A stretch of 15,685 nucleotides of DNA from DASPWV01 sp046726375. GTDB taxonomy: Bacteria > Acidobacteriota > Vicinamibacteria > Vicinamibacterales > UBA2999. A model generated the notes under the pieces. It was not told the DNA's origin, made no database searches, and saw nothing but the letters and a program-made list of their open reading frames with translations. Shown here one piece after another: positions 1 through 8,503 of this stretch. The translations under genes and the position numbers were made by a program. The stretch is from the NCBI GenBank assembly GCA_046726375.1, contig JBKPAJ010000060.1:1-15685 (forward strand), written 5' to 3'. The stretch's first letter is position 1; each line of letters opens with the position of its first letter.

Positions 1-369
1 GAGCATCACGATCGGTTGTTTCGCTCCGTTCTCGCAGGTTCGCGTTTGATGTTCGACGGGGTCACGGTGCGTTTCCTCGCGCCCACGGTCGCGCTCATGC
101 ACGGTGACGGCTCGGTGATGATGCCCTGGCAGGCCACTATCACACGGAGCCGCCGCTCACGACAGACCTACGTCGTGGTGAAGGAGTCTGGCACCTGGCG
201 TATCGCCGCGTTTCAGAACGTGCGCGTGCGGCCCCTGGCGGTCCCGCGGGGCCTCGGGCTTCGCGTGCTGTTGGCGTTCTTCAGACTGCGAACCGCGGTC
301 GCTGCACGGACGCTGCGTCAACACGCACGGTCACAACACGCACACGTGCCAGGCCGCACGGTGTCATGA
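1..369 (+). CDS. SnoaL-like/DUF4440 protein, C-terminal part (SgcJ/EcaC type)
   Basis: The frame is open from the first base of the window, so the true start lies upstream and 122 residues are visible. They show the closing strands of a cone-shaped NTF2/SnoaL-like fold: FLAPTVALMHGDG, then a strand ending PWQATITRSRR, then YVVVKESGTWRIAAFQNVRV. A late strand with V-K-x-x-x-x-W-x-I-x-x-F-Q-N is characteristic of DUF4440 proteins often labelled SgcJ/EcaC family oxidoreductase. Members are usually 130-160 residues, with substrate rarely known. The last 45 or so residues are Arg-rich and lack fold-like pattern, so the C-terminus may be extended. The next intact gene is almost 600 bp downstream, so nothing ties it to a pathway. 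Family assignment is fairly secure; function is unknown. Confidence 0.72.
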   Translation, partial: EHHDRLFRSVLAGSRLMFDGVTVRFLAPTVALMHGDGSVMMPWQATITRSRRSRQTYVVVKESGTWRIAAFQNVRVRPLAVPRGLGLRVLLAFFRLRTAVAARTLRQHARSQHAHVPGRTVS

Positions 370-445
370 GGCCTCAAAGAAGAGCCGCGACCAACCTTCG
401 CGCCGCGTAGAAAGTAGAAATAGGTGGCAACGAGGAGTTCGATGA

Positions 446-686
446 GTCACTCGAGCCGCAGACACAATCGAACGGATCGGTCGATGGTTCCCGCAACAGT
501 TCCCGTTCGATGAGCTGATCCGTCAGGGCCTCGGCGCGCGCAACGACCCTCCCGAAGTTGTCGTCGACCCGCACGCGCGGTACTTCGGGCCGAACCGGTG
601 AGCGCTCGCTGATTCCTGCCGACGACGCGCTACTCGGCGAGACCCGGTTGCAGGAGTGGCTGAATCAGCCCGCGCTCCAGCGCTAA
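446..686 (+). pseudogene. Eroded unidentified coding remnant
   Basis: One + frame opens after a stop at 443-445 and reads through IGRWFPQQFPFDELIRQGL and VVVDPHARYFGPNR to a TGA at 599-601. The next frame continues without a gap from base 600 with ERSLIPADDALLGETRLQEW and ends in TAA at 684-686. Both halves have protein-like composition (Pro, Asp, aromatic and charged residues in a plausible order) and no start codon heads the first half. I read this as the C-terminal end of a decayed gene split by one frameshift. I do not recognise the family. It could equally be chance open sequence in GC-rich DNA. Around it, 370-445 and 687-875 hold nothing I can assign. Confidence 0.3.
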
Positions 687-875
687 GGACCCGCCAGGAG
701 CGCGGTCCCAGGAGACGGCGCGCTGTTACCGGATTTCGCAGTCTTCCGATCACTGCCCGCGGCGAACGCGCCACAATGAGGTGTGATACTGGGAAGTCTG
801 TTTCGGAGGCTTCATTCGCGGCTGATGAGTCCTGGGCCTACGTCAGCGTTGAGTGTGCAGCAATCGCCTACGGGC

Positions 876-896
876 GATCACGGTGTAGCCGTGGTC
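876..896. repeat. Short inverted repeat upstream of the monooxygenase
   Basis: GATCACGG (876-883), a 5-base spacer, then CCGTGGTC (889-896) form an 8-bp inverted repeat with a single G/T-type mismatch. It lies 54 bp before the ATG of the FAD monooxygenase at 951. The position and size suit an operator for a dimeric repressor such as a TetR- or MarR-type protein, but no such regulator is encoded in the window. A chance palindrome is possible. Confidence 0.3.
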
Positions 897-950
897 AGCG
901 GACCGTAGTTCGGTTGGTCGTAGCGGTCAAGTCGAGATCCAACGATCACA

Positions 951-2600
951 ATGATAACGAGCAGTTCTGAGGTTGAAGCGTTAATCGTCGGCGCAGGTCC
1001 AACTGGGCTCGCCTTAGCGACCCAGCTTCAGACGTTCGGCGCGCGCTTTCGGATCATCGATCGGCTCCTGGATCGCACGCGTGAATCCCGGGCGCTCGCC
1101 GTTCAGGCGCGCACGCTGGAGCTGCTGCAGACGCTCGGCCTCGGCGAACGGCTTGTGGCCAGAGGCAAGACAAGCACACGTCTGAAGCTGCACCTCGAGG
1201 GCCGACCGGTTGCGGCAGCGAGGGTCGGTGACATCGGTGCAGTGGACACGCGTTTTCCGTTCATCCTGCTCGTCTCGCAGGCAGAGACCGAGGATGTTCT
1301 GAACGAATGGCTGCGTGGATCCGGCGTCGTGATTGAACGCGGCACCGAGTTGGTGTCGTTCGGACGCGAAGCGGACAGGCTTGAGTGTGTGGTCCAGCGA
1401 GAGGATCGTCGGCGGGAACGCGTGCAGGCGCGATTCCTCGTCGGGTGCGACGGTGCACATAGCACCGTTAGGAAGCAAAGCGGGATTGCATTCGAAGGGG
1501 GGACCTATCCGCAGGACTTCGCGCTCGGAGACGTCGAAGCCGAGGGTCCCCTCGAACCGAACGCGATTAATTCGTTTGCCGGTCGCGGCGGGGTCGCGAT
1601 GTTCTTGCCGCTCGGCAGGCCAACCACCTGGCGCGTGATCGCGATGGCAGCGGGCACTCAGGCTGAAGAGCAGCCACGTTCGTCGTCAGGGATCACGAGC
1701 GAAATTCAACTCTCAGAATTACAGGCCCTCGTCGACCCACCGACTGAAAGCACCGTTCGTCTCAGCGATCCTGCCTGGCTCACACGCTTTCATCTTCACC
1801 ATCGGCAGACCGCGAGCTATCGCGACGGCAACGTGTTCCTCGCCGGCGATGCGGCGCACATTCACAGCCCAGTCGGTGGGCAAGGCATGAACACCGGCAT
1901 TCAGGACGCGTGGAACTTGGGATGGAAGATGGGCCTGGTCGCGCGCGATCTTGCCCACAATCGGCTGCTCGACACCTACGATGCTGAACGGTGGCCCGTC
2001 GGGCAGTTCCTGCTTCGATACACAGACAGGCTGTTCAGCACGTTTACTCGCGCGATGTCGGATCGTCCGTTGGCGACGTGGGCCAGACGCGTGGTGGTCC
2101 CACACGTCGTTCCCCGCGTTTTCAGTTCACGAGCAGTTCGTCGGACCGCCTTTGCGTTCGTGTCGGAGCTCGGCATCCGTTATCGCAAGAGTCCAGCCGT
2201 CGCTGAAGGGGAGCCAAGACTGCAGGCGGGTCCTCGCGCTGGAGACCGTCTTCCAAACGCCGAAATTCTCGTGAACGGACACACGACGTATCTCCAGGAG
2301 GCGGTGGCCGGACCGCGCCTCGCGCTGTTGCTGTGCGGAGACCCGCGGATTTGGGATCCAACCGGGTTAGACCAACTGCGAAAGCGATACGGTGAGGTTC
2401 TGACGACCTACTGCCTCAGTGCCACTGGAGCTGACGGATCATTGCGTGACCAGAACGGGAATGCCTTTCTACGTCTTGGCGTGCGAGATGCGGCCCACTA
2501 TCTGGTGCGTCCCGACAGCTACATCGCCTTCCGATCTGCCGGACGTACCTTCGAGCCACTGGATCGATATCTCGCAGGCTGGTACGTGGTGGCGCAGTAA
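951..2600 (+). CDS. FAD-dependent aromatic-ring-hydroxylase-type monooxygenase
   Basis: A 549-residue group A flavoprotein monooxygenase of the PheA/TfdB/MhpA type. These use NAD(P)H and O2 to hydroxylate aromatic or polyketide-like substrates in the cytoplasm. Landmarks are the Rossmann FAD motif GAGPTG (residues 14-19) with the acidic end of the second strand in RIIDR, the middle VGCDGAHSTVR motif (about 163-173), and the FAD-ribityl motif LAGDAAHIHSP followed by GGQGMNTGIQDAWNLGWKM (about 296-326). The C-terminal 140 or so residues (DRLPNAEILVNG onward, ending in DSYIAFRS) match the thioredoxin-like tail domain of this family, and the length is normal. The ATG at 951 starts right before the Rossmann strand; no strong Shine-Dalgarno is visible. 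The gene stands alone. No ring-cleavage or polyketide genes are nearby, so the substrate cannot be inferred. Confidence 0.9.
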   Translation: MITSSSEVEALIVGAGPTGLALATQLQTFGARFRIIDRLLDRTRESRALAVQARTLELLQTLGLGERLVARGKTSTRLKLHLEGRPVAAARVGDIGAVDTRFPFILLVSQAETEDVLNEWLRGSGVVIERGTELVSFGREADRLECVVQREDRRRERVQARFLVGCDGAHSTVRKQSGIAFEGGTYPQDFALGDVEAEGPLEPNAINSFAGRGGVAMFLPLGRPTTWRVIAMAAGTQAEEQPRSSSGITSEIQLSELQALVDPPTESTVRLSDPAWLTRFHLHHRQTASYRDGNVFLAGDAAHIHSPVGGQGMNTGIQDAWNLGWKMGLVARDLAHNRLLDTYDAERWPVGQFLLRYTDRLFSTFTRAMSDRPLATWARRVVVPHVVPRVFSSRAVRRTAFAFVSELGIRYRKSPAVAEGEPRLQAGPRAGDRLPNAEILVNGHTTYLQEAVAGPRLALLLCGDPRIWDPTGLDQLRKRYGEVLTTYCLSATGADGSLRDQNGNAFLRLGVRDAAHYLVRPDSYIAFRSAGRTFEPLDRYLAGWYVVAQ

Positions 2601-2651
2601 GGCTCGGGTGCGCGGCTAGGACAGCAGATTCTGGTCCGATCGATCATTCTG

Positions 2652-2773
2652 CGGGAGCGAGGGCGCGCGTCAAGGCTGCCCTCCTGCGGCACCCCAGCGC
2701 GCTGGAATACGCGCGCCGGGGACCCCGGCTCCGTCGGCGCTTTCGCGGCCTTGACCCGCGCCATCCGCTCCCG
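2652..2773. repeat. Nested-palindrome element between convergent genes
   Basis: A long imperfect inverted repeat has arms at 2652-2676 and 2748-2773. The inner 15 bases match at all but one position (2662-2676 against 2748-2762), and the outer part adds a shared CGGGAGCG. Two further palindromes are enclosed: CCAGCGCGCTGG (2694-2705, perfect) and GCCGGGG-A-CCCCGGC (2715-2729, perfect with one central base). As RNA or extruded DNA this gives a long stem topped by two hairpins. It sits between the 3' ends of the monooxygenase (+) and the broken ADOP permease (-), where a bidirectional terminator would be expected, although no T-tract follows either arm. A REP-like or MITE-like dispersed repeat, or a structured RNA, is equally possible. 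Bases 2601-2651 and 2774-2856 hold nothing else I can name. Confidence 0.6.
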
Positions 2774-2856
2774 TCGACTTGGCATTTATCGGAGCGTCGG
2801 CGGAACCGTCAGCCGGTCACGGAGGATTCTCGTTTGCAATCCAGACTAGCGAGACA

Positions 2857-5029
2857 TCACTCTGCCTTCAACGCACGGAGTGGATCAACACGCAGCGCTC
2901 GCCAAGCAGGTTCTAAACAAGCGGCAACGCCAAATGCGAGCAACAGCAATGGCGCCAGCACAAACGTCACCGGATCTCGCGGCGAAATGCCAAAAACGAG
3001 TGCGCCCATCACGCCTGCGAGAGCCACGGCGCTCAACTCTCCAATGACTAGCCCCGCGCCTGTCAGGGCGAGGCCGTTCCGCAGCACTAGCGCCAAGACA
3101 TCGCCAGTAGAGGCGCCGACAGCCATGCGAACGCCGATCTCTTGCGTTCGCTGAGTCACGTCATAGCGGACGACGACGCCGTACATTCCGATCGCCGCCA
3201 GCAGAATAGCGGTGCTGGCAAACAACGACAGCACCCAGGCCTGGAAGCGTCGGTTCGTCTGAAACTCGTCGAGACGTTGCTCAAGGGTCGATAGTCGGTA
3301 GACCGGAACGCTGGAATCAATGGCTGCGATCGTTCGGGTAACACTGTTCGCGAGCGAAAGCGGTGGAGTGTCTGTGTGAACGACGAGGTCGGCTCCGCGG
3401 CTGGGAGCCTGTGCAAAGGGCAGGAAGACCTGTGGATAAGGCGCCTGCTCAAGCCCGTTGCGACGCATGTCCGCGACCATACCCACCACCGTCACCCACG
3501 CGTCACCGTGTCGATTGTCGAGGAACTGAAAACGTCGGCCAACAGGGTCATCGTCGCCCCAGAACTCGCGCGCAAAGCGTTCATTGACGACGGCGACGTG
3601 GGACCCGCTGTCCGAATCGGAGCGAGTGAAGTACCGGCCTTTGCGAAGGGGCACACGAAGCGCAGAGAAAAAGCCGGGAGTCGCCACGTCGTCCAAAATC
3701 GGCAGGCTACCCCGCTGGCCGTCGCGTTCGGCCTCGACCAGGATGGTGGCGTGGGGCGTCGCAGTTGGAAAGATGTTGCTCACGACTCCCACAGCACGGA
3801 CGCCGGGGAGTCGATGGATCTGTTCCACGGTTTCCTCGAAGAAGCGATGTCGTTGGCTACCTGAGAATTCGTTCGGCACGACCGTGCGAAACAGGAGCGT
3901 GTTACTGGTTTCGAAGCCCAGAGCCAGCCGCTGCACCTCAGCGAGACTGCGAAGCAACAACCCAGCCCCGCAGACGAGCGCGAGCGTGAGAGCCACTTCG
4001 CCGACGATGAGTACCTGCTGCAGCGGGCGGCGTGCTGGCGTGTCGTGGCCTCGACCACCTTGACGAAGCGTCCTCGAGTTCGACCTTCTGGGCGCGCGAT
4101 GCCGCAGCTGAGCCCAGGATCACGCTGCACAACAGCGCCAGGCCGATCGTAAAGGTCAGCACGAATCGATCGATGACGATCGTCTCCAGACGTGGAAGCC
4201 CTGGTGGAGCGATTGCAACCAGCGCTCGCAGAATCCCGTACGCGGACGCCACACCCAGGAGACTACCCGCAGACGCCAGCGCGACAGCCTCGATCAGCAT
4301 CTGACGGACGAGACGTGCCCTGGTGGCACCTAGCGCAGCCTTCAAGGCGAGCTCACGGTGCCGGGCTGCCGCGCGTGCCAGCATCAGCGTGCCAACGTTG
4401 GTGCATGCGATGAACATCATCAAGACCGACGCGCCCACGAGAATCCAGAGCGCGACTCGTGTATCGCGGCCTGTCACGTGATACTCGAGCGGCACGAGAT
4501 TGCTCTCGAATTCGGGAAAGTCCGGGTTCGCGGCGAGGTCGGGATACTGGGATGCCAACTGTTTTCCGATCTCGGCCATCTCCTGACGTGCCTGGGCGAG
4601 TGCGGTTCCCTCGCGAAGTCGGCCAACGACGACCATTCGTCCACGGCGATCGCCGAGCGGACGCCAGATTTGAATCTCCGGACTGGGGAAATCAAACCAC
4701 GTGGGTAGGACGCCGATGAGCGTGGTCGGTTCACCATCAACGAGGAGCATCCGCCCAAGAGCAGCACTGACGCTACCGAATCGTCGTTGCGCCAACCTGC
4801 GACCAACAAGTGCCACGCGATCCCCTCGGCGCTCCTCGTCGGCCGAGTAGGTACGTCCGACCATCGGTGAGACGCCGAGCACGACAAAGAGCGACGCCGT
4901 TGCGCGAGCGGCATCGAGTCGCTCGGCTTCACCAAATCCGCTCAACGTCACTGGCGTGTTCGGTGTACTGAATGCCAGATCGCTGAACGATCGACTTCGC
5001 TGCTTCCACTCGAGATAGAGCGGATTCAC
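2857..5029 (-). pseudogene. ADOP/MacB-type ABC permease, frameshifted and N-terminally truncated
   Basis: Two overlapping minus-strand frames encode consecutive parts of one permease. Frame one (5029 to about 4069) carries the MacB periplasmic core (YLEWKQRSRSF, LGVSPMVGRTYSADEE) and the first FtsX domain (FIACTNVGTLMLARA, LALKAALGATRARL). Frame two carries VLIVGEVALTLAL, GAGLLLRSLAEV, a second periplasmic core and the C-terminal FtsX domain (IGMYGVVVRY, QEIGVRMAVGASTGDV), ending in the typical RALRVDPLRALKAE. The switch falls after LEDA. Family members continue with something like LRQGGRG, which is present in the other frame as CTTCGTCAAGGTGGTCGA; loss of two bases from a GCGC run would explain it exactly. 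The usual first 60-80 residues, with TM helix 1 and the LGIGANT motif, are absent, and a stop lies just upstream of the GTG at 5029. No ATPase gene is adjacent, which is usual for ADOP genes. Confidence 0.85.
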
Positions 5030-5061
5030 GTGACCACACCACGCCGATCACCACATTACCC

Positions 5062-5190
5062 TCATTCCCGTTCCAAGTACGAAGACAACTGCACGATGCG
5101 GAGACCCGGAACAGTCAGAGCTCCACGATCGTTCGTCAGCAACGTTCGGCACCCGGCGTTCAGCGCCGATGCAACCGGCAGCATCGGCAA
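5062..5190 (-). pseudogene. PIN-domain (VapC-like) toxin, C-terminal remnant
   Basis: The 42-codon frame reads VASALNAGCRTLLTNDRGA, then LTVPGLRIVQLSSYL, ending in TGA. This matches the last quarter of PIN ribonucleases: a helix rich in A-x-A-L-x-x-G-C, a strand with L-T-N-D-R that includes a conserved acidic position, then V-P-G-L-R-V-x-x-L. About 90 N-terminal residues with the other active-site acids are missing, so it cannot be active. The frame is preceded by a TGA at 5191-5193 and abuts the antitoxin-like remnant, one frame away. Its 3' end lies about 30 bp from the truncated start of the ADOP pseudogene, so it marks a rearrangement scar. Confidence 0.6.
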
Positions 5191-5200
5191 TCAGTCCAGG

Positions 5201-5404
5201 CTGTCGCTCGCGGTCAAAGTGTGTTGCCGCATCCGCGTCCTGCCAGCGTTCCTTGCCTAGGCCTCGGAGTTCCAGGATCGAGACCCCCTTTTGCGCTTCC
5301 AGCGCGTCGCCGAGAATCTGCGTCACTTCTTGCGCAACCGAGCGCCACTGACGTTTCGCCGAGCCTGCAAGTTCCGGTAGAGGCCGTCCGGCAGATTTTG
5401 GCGT
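5201..5404 (-). pseudogene. Antitoxin-like remnant next to the PIN fragment
   Basis: This minus-strand frame opens after a stop at 5405-5407 with no ATG. It reads GRPLPELAGSAKRQW, then EVTQILGDALEAQKGVSIL, then ELRGLGKERWQDADA and FDRERQ. The L-R-G-L-G-K-E-x-W-x-x-x-D and closing D-R-E-R segments resemble the C-terminal region of small antitoxins encoded just before PIN toxins (VapB- or Phd-like). I rely on recall of family pattern, not an alignment. The real antitoxin end would be expected near 5193, where the neighbouring frame reads S-L-D-stop. Loss of the start and the fused, shortened toxin downstream show it is dead. It begins 28 bp after the stop codon of the intact ADOP permease. Confidence 0.5.
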
Positions 5405-5432
5405 TCAATGTCCGAGCACCTGGCTCGTGCAG

Positions 5433-7892
5433 CTACACGCGCAGCGCATCGACCGGATCGACTCGGCTCGCCTTCCATGCCGGAAACGCCGTCGCAATGC
5501 CTGCCACCGTGAGCAGCACGACAGGTACCGCGGTGAAGGTGAACGGATCGGCGCCCGTAATCCCGAAGAGCAACCGGCTCACGAGTTGCGACAGGCCCCA
5601 GGCACCGGCAACGCCGAGGAGGACACCGCCAATCACGAGCGACAGCCCCTGACGCACGATCATTCCGCGCACCTGTAGTGCTTCGGCGCCGAGCGCCATG
5701 CGAATGCCGATCTCGCGCGTGCGCTGCGCGACGCTGTCGGCCATCACGCCGTAGAGGCCTACCGCTGCGAGCAGCAAGGCCAGCACGCCGAAGATCGTCA
5801 GCAGCGACGCGCCCATGCGCGGCGCCCATAAAGACGTCGCAAGAATTGAACGGTAGGTGCTGACATTCAGAAGCGGCATTGTCGGTTCGAGCTGTTGCAA
5901 CTCGCGGCGCACGGTGCCAAGCACCGCGTCGGGCTCGCCGGCGGCGCGCACCTGCACCGTCACTTGTGATGCATAGTTCTGCTCGATCGGCACGTACATG
6001 TGAGCGGTCGGCTCCTCGCCAACCGAGTTGTACTTGATGGTCTTTGCGATGCCGACGATCTCGCGCGCCGGCGGACGGTTGAAGATGTGGAGGTGACGGC
6101 CTAGCGGCTCTTCGTTGGGAAAGAACTGCTTGGCCATCGTCTCGTTGATGATGATGACCGCCGTCGAGCCTTGCCGATCGTTAGGCGTGAAGGCGCGGCC
6201 GCGCACGATCGGGATGCCGAGCGCCTCGAAGTAGCGGTCCGCAACCTCATTGATCTGCGTCAGTCGACCATTGCGCGGATCCTTGATGTCCTGGTCGTCC
6301 CGAAAGGTCGTCCGCGAAAAGCCGCCATTGAAGAGCGGCAACGCCGACGATAGCGTCACCGACTCCACTCCGGACACGCCGGCAAGTCGTTCGAGCACCC
6401 GGCGATAAAGATCGCGACCGCGCGCCTCGTTGAAGCCCTGAGTGCCGGCGTTCATCCCGAGTACGATCAATCGGTCGCCGTCGAACCCCAAATCGATCCG
6501 CTGTGCATTGCCAAGGCTGCGGAGAAACAGTCCCGCCGCTACCAACGTGATCAGCGACAGCGCGACCTGGCCGACGACGAGGAGGTGCCGGACGTTGTAC
6601 CAATGCGTACCGCTCGTCAGCGTCGTGCGCTCCTTCAGCTCGGTGACGAGGTCGGGACGCGACGCCTGCAGCGCCGGTGCCAGGCCGAACAGCAGTCCCG
6701 TGACGAGCGACACCGCCATCGTGAACGCCAACACGCGAGGATCAAAGCTCAAGTCGATCGCGCCCGGCTGCATGAAAGGCGGACGATACGCCCAGAGGAG
6801 CGCACGCGACCAGTACGCGACGAGCAGACCACCAACACCACCCGCGGCGGCAAGCAGCAGGCTTTCGGCGAGGAACTGCTGGATCAGACGACGGCGACTA
6901 GCGCCGATCGATAAGCGCACCGCGATCTCCTGACGTCGAGTGCTCGCCCGCGCGAGCTGCAGGTTGGCGACGTTGCCGCACGCGATGAGCAACACCAGCG
7001 CGACCACAGCCATTCCTAGACTTCCTGAGAGCACCAGCTGCTGCTTGAAGGCCGGCGGAAACGCGGCCTCGGTGAGCGTGCGCAGCGCAAACGATCGACC
7101 GCGATTGTCTGTCGGAAAACTCTCGGCCAGGGCGCGGCCGATGCCATCGACGTTCGCCTGTGCCTGCTCGAGCGTGACGCCGTCTTTGAGACGGCCGAAC
7201 GCCTGATAGATCAAGCCGCGGCGCGAATTGTAGCCGTCCGCCCCGAATCCGGTGAGTGCTTCGCGGTACATTGCGAACGGCACCCACAGGTCCGGACCGC
7301 CAACCGGAAACGTGCCGCGGAAGCCTTCGCCGGCGACGCCAATCACTGTGAAGCCGTAGCCATTCAAGGTCAAAGCCTTGCCGATGATGCCCGGATCGGC
7401 GCCGAATCGACGCGTCCAGAAGCTGTGTGACAGCACCACTACTGGGTGAGAGCCGAGGTCGCGATCTTCCTCCGGGATGAACGTGCGGCCCGCGGCCAGC
7501 GGCGGTCCCAGGACATCGAAGTAGTTGCCCGTGACCATCTGCGCCACGAGTTGCTCCGGCTCGCCGGTGCCCGAGAGCGATAGCGGCGTAAATCCGGTGA
7601 GCACGGCGCCGCTGAACACAGATTGCTGGTCCCGTAGATCGACGAAGTTGGGTCTCGACGTGCCGCTAAAAAACTGCGGGGCACCGTCCCGCACCTCGCT
7701 CGTTCCGATCATGACCACGCGCGCGATGTCGCGGATCGGCATCGGATTTAACAGAATGGCGTTGACCAGCGTGAATACCGTGGTGTTGGCGCCAATGCCG
7801 AGTGCCAGTGACAGCACCGCGACGAAGGATACGACCGGACTCCGCGTGAGCTGCCGCCATGCGGATCGCAGGTTCGAAAGGAACATCGACAA
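5433..7892 (-). CDS. ADOP/MacB-type ABC transporter permease, full length
   Basis: An 819-residue inner-membrane protein with duplicated MacB-core/FtsX architecture. TM helix 1 and the family motif LALGIGANTTVFTLVNAILL lie at about residues 25-50. The first periplasmic core follows (FFSGTSRPNFVDLRDQQSVF, YFDVLGPPLAAGRTF), then FtsX domain 1 near 290-400 (LIACGNVANLQLARA, IAVRLSIGASRRRL), a linker TM with VGQVALSLITL, a second core, and FtsX domain 2 at the C-terminus (VGLYGVMADSVAQRTREIGI, RMALGA), ending KASRVDPVDALRV. Such acidobacterial permeases are related to MacB and LolCE-like mechanotransmission exporters, but their substrates are unknown. No frameshift or internal stop is seen. The start is TTG at 7892, six bases after a strong GAGGAGG; an in-frame ATG lies two codons later at 7886. 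The broken paralogue at 2857-5029 is downstream on the same strand. Confidence 0.92.
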   Translation of the reverse strand: MSMFLSNLRSAWRQLTRSPVVSFVAVLSLALGIGANTTVFTLVNAILLNPMPIRDIARVVMIGTSEVRDGAPQFFSGTSRPNFVDLRDQQSVFSGAVLTGFTPLSLSGTGEPEQLVAQMVTGNYFDVLGPPLAAGRTFIPEEDRDLGSHPVVVLSHSFWTRRFGADPGIIGKALTLNGYGFTVIGVAGEGFRGTFPVGGPDLWVPFAMYREALTGFGADGYNSRRGLIYQAFGRLKDGVTLEQAQANVDGIGRALAESFPTDNRGRSFALRTLTEAAFPPAFKQQLVLSGSLGMAVVALVLLIACGNVANLQLARASTRRQEIAVRLSIGASRRRLIQQFLAESLLLAAAGGVGGLLVAYWSRALLWAYRPPFMQPGAIDLSFDPRVLAFTMAVSLVTGLLFGLAPALQASRPDLVTELKERTTLTSGTHWYNVRHLLVVGQVALSLITLVAAGLFLRSLGNAQRIDLGFDGDRLIVLGMNAGTQGFNEARGRDLYRRVLERLAGVSGVESVTLSSALPLFNGGFSRTTFRDDQDIKDPRNGRLTQINEVADRYFEALGIPIVRGRAFTPNDRQGSTAVIIINETMAKQFFPNEEPLGRHLHIFNRPPAREIVGIAKTIKYNSVGEEPTAHMYVPIEQNYASQVTVQVRAAGEPDAVLGTVRRELQQLEPTMPLLNVSTYRSILATSLWAPRMGASLLTIFGVLALLLAAVGLYGVMADSVAQRTREIGIRMALGAEALQVRGMIVRQGLSLVIGGVLLGVAGAWGLSQLVSRLLFGITGADPFTFTAVPVVLLTVAGIATAFPAWKASRVDPVDALRV

Positions 7893-7906
7893 TGTCCGCC
7901 TCCTCT
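7893..7906 (-). promoter_or_regulatory. Strong ribosome binding site deciding a TTG start
   Basis: On the minus strand AGAGGAGG is followed by six bases and then TTG (7892-7890), the first codon of the ADOP permease. The nearby ATG at 7886 would be 12 bases from the same site, longer than ideal. Spacing therefore favours the rare TTG start. Confidence 0.6.
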
Positions 7907-7970
7907 GGCCTGATCGAGGCCATTAGACACCGCGTAGAGAAACTAATCCCAGACGGCACTTGTGTGTTGA

Positions 7971-8503
7971 GGCGCCTGGTCCGACGCGCAGCGGCGGCCC
8001 CGCCGGCTCGAGCGGAAGCCGCTCGCCGAAGCGAGCGCCTGGCTCGAGCGTCACTGCTCCTCGCTTCATCTCGAAGATCTTGCTCTGGCGTGCGCCTGCG
8101 CCGAGGGCGTGGACGAGGCCTGGGACGACTTCATCCTTCGTTACCGCCACGTGTTGTATCGCGCCGCTGACGCGCTCGATCGGTCCGGCGGTGCACGCGA
8201 GATCGCGGCTTCGCTCTACGCAGAGCTTTTCGGCCTCCGATCGCGCGATGGCGAACGGCAGTCGCACTTCCGCTACTTCCACGGCCGCAGCAGCCTGGCC
8301 ACATGGCTGCGAGCCGTGCTGGCGCAGCGATACGTCGACCGTCGTCGGCCCGACGCGCGCGTCCAACCGCTGCCCGACGAGGATGCGGCAGATGCACTCA
8401 CCGCTTCGCGGTCGCCGTCCTCGCCCTCGGCGTTGCTGCAGTTCATCGAAGTCATCCGGCATGTGATTATCGCCGCGCTTGCCGCATTGCCGCCACACGA
8501 TCG
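7971..8503 (+). pseudogene. ECF-type sigma factor, truncated
   Basis: The + frame reads WLERHCSSLHLEDLALACAC, EGVDEAWDDFILRYRHVLYR, ELFGLRSRDGERQSHFRYFH, GRSSLATWLRAVLAQRYVDR and ends at AALAALPPHDR. This matches ECF-like sigma factors common in Acidobacteria: sigma region 2 with the FILRYR and LYR helices, the GRSSLATWLRAVLAQR -10 recognition helix, and the beginning of region 4. The match stops at 8503, exactly where direct-repeat copy 1 begins, so the region 4 helix-turn-helix that reads the -35 box is missing. At the 5' end the frame is closed by TGA at 7968-7970, with no ATG or GTG before the conserved LHLEDLALACAC; a GTG at 8109 is only a nominal start inside region 2. Both ends look damaged. 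It is divergent from the ADOP permease. Confidence 0.75.

Noticed and set aside
2519..2785. Small minus-strand ORF of 88 codons across the nested palindromes
   Set aside because: It overlaps the monooxygenase 3' end and its sequence is dictated by the palindromes; composition is Arg/Pro-rich with no start context. Kept as a repeat element instead.
3376..3864. Long + strand frame opposite the ADOP pseudogene
   Set aside because: It is a shadow of the minus-strand coding sequence, without RBS or recognisable domain.
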